Shown piece after piece: positions 1-8,600 of a stretch of 64,000 nucleotides of DNA. How positions within the stretch are numbered: the stretch's first letter is position 1; every line of letters starts with the position of its first letter. The notes below the pieces were generated by a model. The model was given only the letters and a program-made list of their open reading frames with translations, was not told the origin of the DNA and ran no database searches. The translations under genes and the position numbers were made by a program. This DNA is from Microbulbifer donghaiensis (GTDB lineage: Bacteria > Pseudomonadota > Gammaproteobacteria > Pseudomonadales > Cellvibrionaceae), in the NCBI RefSeq assembly GCF_900129095.1, contig NZ_FQVA01000001.1, positions 248,001 to 312,000 on the forward strand. Direction: 5' to 3'.

Positions 1-1346
1 CTTTCCTCGCCGATGCCCACCACCGCCGGAATGCCGAATTCCCGTGCGACAATGGCCGCGTGGCAGGTGCGCCCGCCGCGTTCAGTCACCAGTCCGGCGG
101 CGCGACGCATTGCCGGGCCCCAGTCGGGACTGGTGCTCTCCGCGAACAGCACCTCGCCGTCCTTGAAATCTCCCAGCTGCTCGACGCCGGCGATTCTACG
201 CAGCTTGCCACTGGCAACGGCCGTGCCTATGGCGCGGCCCTGGGCGAGTAGTGCATTCTTCTCGGGCTTTTGTTGCAGCCGGTAACGCTGCAGCTGGTTG
301 CGCGGCTTTTGCGAGGCGACGGTCTCCGGTCGGGCCTGCAGCAGATAGAGCTGGCCGTCGTCGCCATCCTTGGCCCACTCGATATCCATCGGACAGTCTT
401 CACCGCGGCGCTCGCTGTAGTGTTTCTCGGTCTTGATGGCGTAATCGGTCAGCGTCAGGACGTCCTCATCAGAAAGGCTGAAATGTCGCCGGCGCGCATC
501 GGGGGTTTCGATATTGTGCAGCTCCTGGCTGTTCATATCCTCGTCGCAAACCAGGGTGAGCTGCTTGGCACCGAGCTGGCGGCGCAGCACGCAGCGACAG
601 CCGCGCTCGAAAGTCGGTTTGTGCACATAGAACTCGTCCGGATCCACCGCGCCCTGGACGATGTTTTCGCCGAGACCGAAAGCCGAATTGATAAACACCA
701 CGTCCCTGAAGCCACTGTCGGTATCCAGGGTGAACATCACGCCACTGGAGGCCAGGTCTGCGCGCACCATTTTCATCACGGCAATAGCGAGTGAAACCTT
801 GAAGTGGTCGAAGCCGTTGCGCTCCCGGTAACTGATCGCGCGCTCGGTAAAGAGCGAGGCAAAGCAGCGCCGGCAGGCCTCCAATAGTCCGTCCTTGTCG
901 CCAATATTCAGAAAGCTGTCGTGCTGTCCGGCAAAACTGGCGGTCGGCAGGTCTTCGGCGGTAGCGGAACTGCGCACGGCGAGACGCAACTGGGGGCCGT
1001 ACTGTTCACATAGATCGACGTAGGCAGCGGTGATGTCGTGCACCAGGTCGTCGGGCATGCCAGCTTCATAGACGACCCCGCGCGCCTGCGCGGCTAGCTG
1101 CGCCAGCTGCTGGGTATCGTCGGTGGCATGCTGCTGAAACAGTTTCTGCAGCGACGCCCGCGCATCGCCCTGGTCCAGCACCGCCTGGTAAGCGGCTGCG
1201 GTAATCGCAAACCCATTCGGGACCCTGATTCCCTGGGGTGTCAATGTTCGGTACATCTCTCCCAGCGACGCCGTTTTCCCGCCGACGTCGGCTATGTCTT
1301 CGAGACCGATTGCGTCAAACCAGCGGACAAAGTGATCTTTGGGCAT
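1..1346 (-). CDS. ppsA: Phosphoenolpyruvate synthase (pyruvate, water dikinase), N-terminal half; cut by window edge
   Basis: The minus strand reads open from an ATG at 1346 to the window edge, about 448 residues of a family usually near 790. PpsA makes PEP from pyruvate and ATP in the cytoplasm, the entry step of gluconeogenesis. Visible motifs are GGKTASLGE at residues 22-30, AVRSSATAEDLP in the ATP-grasp domain, and GGRTCHAAIVARE near the edge, whose histidine (about residue 429) is the phosphocarrier. The PEP-binding barrel domain lies outside the window. An AAGGGA ribosome site precedes the ATG. The gene is divergent from the universal stress protein gene and shares a 313-base promoter region with it. 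Family identity is secure; completeness cannot be judged. Confidence 0.95.
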   Translation of the reverse strand, partial: MPKDHFVRWFDAIGLEDIADVGGKTASLGEMYRTLTPQGIRVPNGFAITAAAYQAVLDQGDARASLQKLFQQHATDDTQQLAQLAAQARGVVYEAGMPDDLVHDITAAYVDLCEQYGPQLRLAVRSSATAEDLPTASFAGQHDSFLNIGDKDGLLEACRRCFASLFTERAISYRERNGFDHFKVSLAIAVMKMVRADLASSGVMFTLDTDSGFRDVVFINSAFGLGENIVQGAVDPDEFYVHKPTFERGCRCVLRRQLGAKQLTLVCDEDMNSQELHNIETPDARRRHFSLSDEDVLTLTDYAIKTEKHYSERRGEDCPMDIEWAKDGDDGQLYLLQARPETVASQKPRNQLQRYRLQQKPEKNALLAQGRAIGTAVASGKLRRIAGVEQLGDFKDGEVLFAESTSPDWGPAMRRAAGLVTERGGRTCHAAIVAREFGIPAVVGIGEE

Positions 1347-1405
1347 CGTGCATTCCCTTGCAGTGACTGAGCCACCAACCCGCATTAAATGTGTATTTCG
1401 CAGTT

Positions 1406-1419
1406 TTGACCATAGACAA
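1406..1419. promoter_or_regulatory. Candidate FNR/Anr-like half-site pair in the ppsA/usp divergent region
   Basis: TTGAC-CATA-GACAA resembles the FNR/Anr consensus TTGAT-N4-ATCAA with three mismatches out of ten. It sits between ppsA and the universal stress gene; genes of both kinds are often oxygen-regulated in pseudomonads. The match is weak and no other site supports it. The rest of the 1347-1659 gap shows no gene. Confidence 0.25.
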
Positions 1420-1659
1420 ACCTGCACGCTTCGGGCGGGACATTCGTGGTGAACCCGGGCTCAGAAAGCAGCGCAGAAAGTTACAGCTGCTAAACTCAAG
1501 ATTCTACTGGGAATCGTTGTATCCCGTCCGCAGATGGCCCGCAAATACAATGAAGATAGCGGCACCAGATAGCACTGGAACGGCGTCACGCGGCTCTCTC
1601 GAAAACCTCCATCAATCCAGAAAATTACCCACTGCCCAATCCGAGCAGAGGAAACTGGC

Positions 1660-2643
1660 ATGTTGTTTAAACAAATTCTACTGCCGCTCGATGGCTCTTC
1701 CGTCGCCGAGGAAGCCATCGGCCACGCGGTGCTGGTGGCGCGTAACTGCGGAGCTGCAATCCACCTGCTGCATGTACAGCGCACTGCAGCCCATTCGGAT
1801 GAGCACAGTATCGATCCGGTGCACTGGCGCCTGCGCAGGGCTGAATTGCAGAGCTATTTGAATCGGCTAGCCGAATTTATATCCGACAAAGAAATCTCCG
1901 TTACCGTTTCGGTACGTGAGGGTCGGCCCGCCGAGCAGATCGTCGAATACTGCGAAGAGGCGGAAATTGATCTCATCGTTTTCACCGCCTATGGCAAGGG
2001 CGGTATCAGCCGTTTCCACTTTGGCAGCACCGCACAGAAAGTATTCAGCGGTGCCGGCCGCTCCTTCATGATCGTGCGCCCGGGCGTAACAGCGCCGAGT
2101 CAAGATCAGTTGGCGTATGGGCGTATTCTGATCTCGGTGGATGGCTCGCCACATTCCGAATGGATGGCGTGTCAGGTGGCCGCGATGATGCGCGGGCAGC
2201 CGGTCGAGCTGATATTGCTACAGGTCATTGCGGTGCCGGAAATGCCCAGGCGAATGCCGATTACCCGCGAGGAGCACGCCACACGCGAAAAATTTGTCGA
2301 AAACAATCGCCGTGCAGCGCAGTCCTATCTCGATGAAATGGCCCAGCAGCTGGAAAACGGCATTAAGGTGAGTTTCCGCTTGGTGATCGCGGAGAATATG
2401 GCGGATTCCATTTGTGCGACGGCGGCCGAGGAAGCGGTTGACCTGATCGCCATGAGTGCGCATGACTGGCAGAGTGGCGGTCAGCGTGTCATGGGCAACA
2501 TCTGTCAAACGGTGATGTGTCACAGTCCCATTCCCGTCCTGGTTCTACAGGACCGACCCGAGATCCGCCAGTCGGGCGAGGCGGAAGATGAGGGTTTCTG
2601 CCGGATACGCCAGGAATTCTATTCAGAAAACGGCGCCGGCTGA
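1660..2643 (+). CDS. Tandem-domain universal stress protein (UspA superfamily)
   Basis: This 327-residue protein holds two Usp domains in tandem, roughly residues 1-147 and 148-300. The first opens with FKQILLPLDGSS and the second with GRILISVDGSPHSE, both typical beta1-loop signatures. The first domain has a glycine-rich GKGGISRFHFGST loop like the ATP-binding loop of the family; the second loop (GGQRVMGNICQ) is less canonical. A GAGGAAA ribosome site precedes the ATG. Tandem Usp proteins usually support survival under energy or oxygen limitation, but the exact role varies. The stop is two bases before the ATG of the cyclic glucan synthase, so the two are almost certainly co-transcribed and probably translationally coupled. 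Confidence 0.9.
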   Translation: MLFKQILLPLDGSSVAEEAIGHAVLVARNCGAAIHLLHVQRTAAHSDEHSIDPVHWRLRRAELQSYLNRLAEFISDKEISVTVSVREGRPAEQIVEYCEEAEIDLIVFTAYGKGGISRFHFGSTAQKVFSGAGRSFMIVRPGVTAPSQDQLAYGRILISVDGSPHSEWMACQVAAMMRGQPVELILLQVIAVPEMPRRMPITREEHATREKFVENNRRAAQSYLDEMAQQLENGIKVSFRLVIAENMADSICATAAEEAVDLIAMSAHDWQSGGQRVMGNICQTVMCHSPIPVLVLQDRPEIRQSGEAEDEGFCRIRQEFYSENGAG

Positions 2644-2645
2644 TC

Positions 2646-5600
2646 ATGAAGTCGCGTCGCAAACTCAATTGGGGTAGCCGCGCCGGGCGTAAATTCCTTT
2701 CCGGGCTGAAATCGTCGCGCAAGGCGAAACTAACTCCGCGCGCCGGAGGTAGCTCAGCGGCGAAACGGCAGCGCGATAAGGACCGCCAACTGGAAGTGGA
2801 TATCGACGCGCTTGCCAGGCGTCACAAACAGCGGGCCGGTGGCGCACGTGACTATTCCCTCAGGTCCCACCTGCGCAGAATCGAAAATCATTTCCGGGAA
2901 ATATACCGTCACCTGGCCAGGCGAGTGGAAGCCGGCGATAGGGGGTCCCGCGGGGAGGAGTGGCTACTGGACAATCGCCACATAGTGCAGGAAGCCCTCG
3001 AGCTTGTGCGTGAGTCCCTGCCACGCCACTTTCTCCGGCAGCTACCGACAATCCAGGATGAAGGAGACCGTTCCGACCTGCGTGCGCGTGCGCTGGCCAA
3101 GGCGCTGGTATCTGATATGGCGCAACCCCTGGATATGGATTTGGTTAGCGAACTCGTCGACCGCTACCAAGGCGAAGTCGTCATGACCACTGGTGAGCTG
3201 TGGGCGCTCCCGGCATTTTTGCGTCTTGGTCTGCTGGATCAACTGGTGCAGTTCGCCGATGACACTTTAGCCGCCGAAGAGGAGCAAACCGCTGACGATG
3301 AGTCCAACGTCAGCGATGTGGGCATTGCCAGTGTCATTATCAGCCTGCGCGAACTGCGTAGCCATGACTGGCGCGAGTTTGTCGAGTCCCTGAGCCGCGT
3401 AGAGGCGACTCTGCGGCGGGATCCGGCGGCCGCCTATGCCGAGATGGATTTTGACTCGCGCAATATCTATCGCGATGTGATCGAGGAGCTGGCGCGGAGC
3501 AGTGACAGAGACGAACTCGAGGTGGCCCGGCTGGCCGTCGAACGGGCATCTTCCCAGTCCGCCGGCGATCGGCGCAGACATGTCGGCTACTACCTGATAG
3601 AGGAGGGGCGCCAACAGCTGGAGGCTGCGCTCGTGTGCAAGCCAACGGTCAGGCGCCGCTTGTATCGGGCAGTGTCAGAAAGAGCAGTCGCCATCTATTT
3701 TTCTGCACTGGCACTGTTTTCCGTACCGCTCATCATCGCACTGGGAATTTACCTTCTGGCCAGTGGCCTGCCATTCATACAGACACTGTTGGTGTTAATT
3801 ATTGTCACGGTGCCGCTATTGGGGATGGCCCTGGCACTCGTCAATGGGCTCATTACCCACACTCTGCCGCCGCGCAAACTCGCCAAACTGGACTACGAAC
3901 TCGGCCTGCCGGACGACCGTCGTACAGCGGTGGTGATGCCGGTACTGCTGACCGATCTCGAAGACCTGCAGCGCAATCTCGAATGCCTGGAAGTCAATTT
4001 TCTCAATAATGACGACCCCAACCTGGTGTTCGCGATCCTGAGCGATTTCGCCGACACACCCACAAAAGATGAGGAGGGGGATGCGCAACTGCTGGTGGAC
4101 GCCGACGAGCAACTGCGCCAGCTGAACCAGCGCTACCTCGAAAACGAGGGTCGCTCGCCGTTTCTTTTGCTACACCGCAGGCGATGCTGGAATCCGAAAG
4201 AATCCTGCTGGATGGGGTGGGAGCGCAAACGCGGTAAGTTGATTGAGTTCAATCGCCTGCTGCGCGGTGAGGATACAGACTTCGCTACCTGTTTCGGCGA
4301 TCGCGCACTGCTAGGCGATATTCGCTATGTGATTACCCTGGATGCGGATACCCACATGCCACCGGGCAGCGCGCGGCGTCTCGTGGGAGCTCTGGCACAC
4401 CCGTTGAACCAGGCGCTGGTAGACAGCGGGCAGCGGAGAGTAGTGGCGGGCTTCGGATTCTTGCAGCCGCGCCTGGAAACAGACCCGACCAGCTCCGCCG
4501 ATACGATTTTTACCGACGTATTTTCCGGCGATCGCACCGTGGATATTTACACCCATGCGGTTTCCGATGCCTACCAGGACCTCTTCGGCGAAGCCATATT
4601 CACCGGCAAAGGCATTTACGACCCCAGGATTTTCAATGAGACCCTGGTGGGGAGCCTGCCGGAGAATGCCGTGCTCAGTCACGACCTGCTGGAAGGTGCG
4701 ATTGGTGGCACGGCCCTGATGTCGGACAGTGTGTTCTACGAGCAGTATCCGCCCAACATCTTTGCGTTACTGCGCCGCTCCCACCGCTGGATACGCGGTG
4801 ACTGGCAACTGCTGCCCTGGCTGCGGCGGAAGGTGCGCACAGCATCCGGCGACAAGGTCGCGAATCCTCTGCCGCCAATCCATCGCTGGAAAATCGTCGA
4901 TAACCTGCGCCGCAGCCTCGAGGCACCGAGCCTGCTGACTCTGTTCCTGCTGGCGTGGAGCGGGTGGCTGCCGGGCAGTGCGTGGCTGTGGACACTCGGC
5001 CTGCTGTTGGTGGCCGCGACACCGGTCTGGGTGGAGCTATTGTCGCTTCTGTGGCGGACGGTAGCCGCGCCGCTGTACATCCACCGACATTGGCGCGGCA
5101 GTCCCACCCTGCTGCAGCAGCGCTTCGTGCATTGGGGGCTTTCACTGGCGCTGCTGCCGCGCTACGCATTCAATGCACTGGATGCCATAGTGCGCACGCT
5201 CTACCGGCTCGGCATTTCCCGCCATCGCCTGCTGGAGTGGACTTCGGCGGCCCACGTGAACCGCTTGGTGGGTGCGAGTGCAAAGGCACAGGAGACCTGG
5301 CGGCAACTGTGGGTTTGCCCGGCATTCGCGCTGATCGTTACGGCGCTGTTGCTGTGGTGGGGCCCAGCCAATCTACTCGCCGCTGCACCGCTGTTGCTGG
5401 CATGGCTGTTCGCGCCGCAGCTGATTTACCGTATCGATCGGCCTCACCGCGTGACAGCGCCGTCAATCAGTGAGGCCGACCGCCGCGAACTTCGCCTGGT
5501 GAGCCGGCGCACGTGGCATTTCTTTGAGCAGTTCATGGGGCCCGACGATCACTGGCTGCCGCCGGACAACTACCAGGAGGAGCCGCTTGCCGTACTGGCG

Positions 5601-8600
5601 CGGCGCACGTCGCCGACCAATATTGGACTTGGCCTGTTAAGTATCCTGAGCGCCTATGACTTTGGCTATCTGGACCTGTCACAGCTGCTGGCGCGGTTGG
5701 GTAACAGCTTCGACCGCATGGCTGGTCTCGAACGTTACCGCGGCCACTTCCTGAACTGGTATGAAACGCGGGAGCTGCGCCCCCTGCAGCCGCGTTACGT
5801 CTCCTCCGTGGACAGTGGCAACCTGGCAGCGAGCCTGCTGACCGTGGCTCAGGGGCTGGAGGAACTGCTGCTGCGGCCGTTCGATGGTCGCCAGCTTGTA
5901 CTGGGCATTGCGGATACGCTCGGCGTTGTCGAGGAAACGCTCCAGCCGGATGAAAGTGCCGACAGTATGACCGCGGTGCAGACGGTAATCGGTGAAATTC
6001 GCGAGCTGCGCGAACGCCTGGAACAGCGGGCCGCTGATCGACACTGGTGGCGGACCATTGATGAGATCTACGAGCGGGAGGTGCCTGCACTCCAAGAGCG
6101 CGTAATCGCAGTTATCGAGAGTGACGATCGCAATTTCAGTGCCGAGGCTCTGTCGCGACTGCGGCAGTGGCTCGATGAATTGCATCACCAGGCGGTCGGT
6201 GCGCGACGCTATCAGGAAACATTCGAACCCTGGCAGCGCCTGCTCGAGTCGCCGCCGGAACTCTATCGCCAGGAATCCGCGGGGCAGGGCGACGAGTCGC
6301 CGCAGGCGAAGTTTCGTGCACTGTCCAATTTGCTCACTGGCCCCGTATCGATGGCCAGCCTGCCGGCGATCCGCCCCGATGCACTGAAGCTTATCGACGC
6401 ACTGGACAGTGTGCTCGATGGTACAACCGCAGAACAGAAAGAAGAGGCCGCCGCATGGAATCAAAGGCTGCGTGCGGTGCTGCAGACGGCAGCCGATAAC
6501 ACCAATATCTATTGTGCCGAGCTGTACGGGCTGGTCGACCGGGCGCGGCGCTGGGTGGCGGAAATGGATTTCGCCTTTCTCTACGACAGCGAGCGCCATC
6601 TTTTTCACATCGGCTACAACGTTACCGATGCCAAGCTGGATCCAAATTATTACGATCTGCTGGCATCGGAGTCGCGCCTCACCGGTTTCCTGGCGATTGC
6701 CAAGGGCGATGTGCCGGCGCGGCACTGGCGTCACCTGGAACGGCCATTCCGGCAGCTGCATCGCAAGGTGGTGCTGATGTCCTGGAGTGCCACGCTGTTT
6801 GAATACCTGATGCCGCGCCTGCTGATGGAAACGCCGGACCGGAGCCTGCTGTGGCGTGCCTGCCGCAATGCGATCGACGCGCACCGCCAGTTTACCGGGC
6901 GCCTGGGGCTGCCCTGGGGTATTTCCGAGTCGGGCTATTACGAACTGGACAGCCATCTGCACTACCAGTACCACGCCTTCGGTGTGCCGGGCATCGGTTT
7001 CCGCCGCGACCTCGGCGAGCGCATCGTGGTATCGCCGTATTCCTCGATGATGGCGTTGCCGTTTGGTGCGGACGAAGTGATGGAGAACTTGCGAGCACTG
7101 CGGGCGCACGGCGGCAGTGGACAATACGGCCTCTACGAAGCGATCGATTTCGGTCGCACCGCCAAGCCGGCTCCCCGGCGTGCGCGTGTCGTTCGCTCCT
7201 ACATGAGCCATCACCAGGGCATGATCCTGCTTGCCCTGAACAACTTTTTCCACGATGACATCATGCTGCGCCGCTTCCACGGAGATGTGCGCATTGGCGG
7301 GCTCACCGCACTGTTGCACGAGCGCATACCCAGCGCACCGCCGGCGCCACGACCCTGGAAGCGCCCCGGGGTCATGCGAAGTTTTCACCCGGAGGTGGCA
7401 CTGGAGAGTTGGTGGGCATCGCCCCAACGTCCCTATGCCCAGTACAACCTGCTTTCCAACGGCCACCTTAGCGTGGTGCAGTCTGCGGATGGCGGTGGCG
7501 GTAGCTATTGGCACAATATCGCGGTTACCCGGTGGCAGCCGGATCCGACACGGCATCAGTGGGGACAGTGGTGTTATGTGCGCGATCTCGATAACAGTCA
7601 TTTGTTTTCCGTCGGCCTTGCACCCTGTGGCGGTGATGGGGACAACTGCTCTGCACATTTTTCCCCCCAGAGCATCGAGTTTCAGCGCCGCGAGGCCGAG
7701 CTTTTTTGCCGGCTGCAGGTGGCGTTGAGTTCCCAGCACGATATCGAAGTACGCCGGCTGATTATTAAAAACGAGAGTGGTCGCGCTCGCCGGTTGTTGC
7801 TGGCGAACTATGCCGAAGTGGTGCTGGCGCCGGAAAATGAGGACCTGCGCCACCCGGCCTTCGCCAAGCTTTTTGTCGAGAGTCAGTATCTCCCGGAAGA
7901 GCGCACGATGCTCTACCGGCGCCGGCCGCGCAGCAGCGCGGAGAAACCGATCTACCTGGCCCATGGCGTATTGGTTCCGGCAGGCCTCAAGCATCAATTG
8001 GCCTGGGAAACGGACCGCCAGCGTTTTCTCGGCCGCGGCGGTTCGCCCGCGTATCCGCAAGCGGTGGCCGCCGGACTCGACGGCTTTACCGGTACCACCG
8101 GCCCGGTACTGGATGCCGTGATCGCCTCAGGGCAGGAAGTAGTGGTGCCGGCGCAGGCCGAGATCGAGGTGATATATCTCACTGGTGTCAGCAAGTCGCG
8201 GCGGGAACTGCTGTCGGTACTCCATTCGTACCGCTCGCAGCCGAAAGCGCGCTGGATCTTTGATCTCGCGCGCATGCAGTCGGAGCAGGAACTGCGCCAC
8301 CTGCATATCGCCGCTATCGACTTGCCCTGGATGATGGACCTGCTGTCGGCGGTGCTGGCGCCCGGCGGCGGCCTGCGCGCGTCTTCCCAGGTACTCAGTC
8401 AAAGCGCCCATATCCAGCCATGCCTGTGGAGCCGCGGAATATCCGGTGACAACCCGATACTGCTGGTACAGATTCGCAATGAACAGGATATCGGTTTTGC
8501 CGAATCGATCATCCAGGCACACACCTACTGGTCTGGTCGCGGTATCGGCGTCGACCTGGTACTTATCGACGAGGAGTCCGCCGGTTATGCCCAGCAGACC

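Noticed and set aside
5679-8060. 793-codon open frame on the minus strand inside ndvB
   Set aside because: It is antisense to conserved NdvB domains, and its length follows from GC-rich codon bias. No family resemblance.
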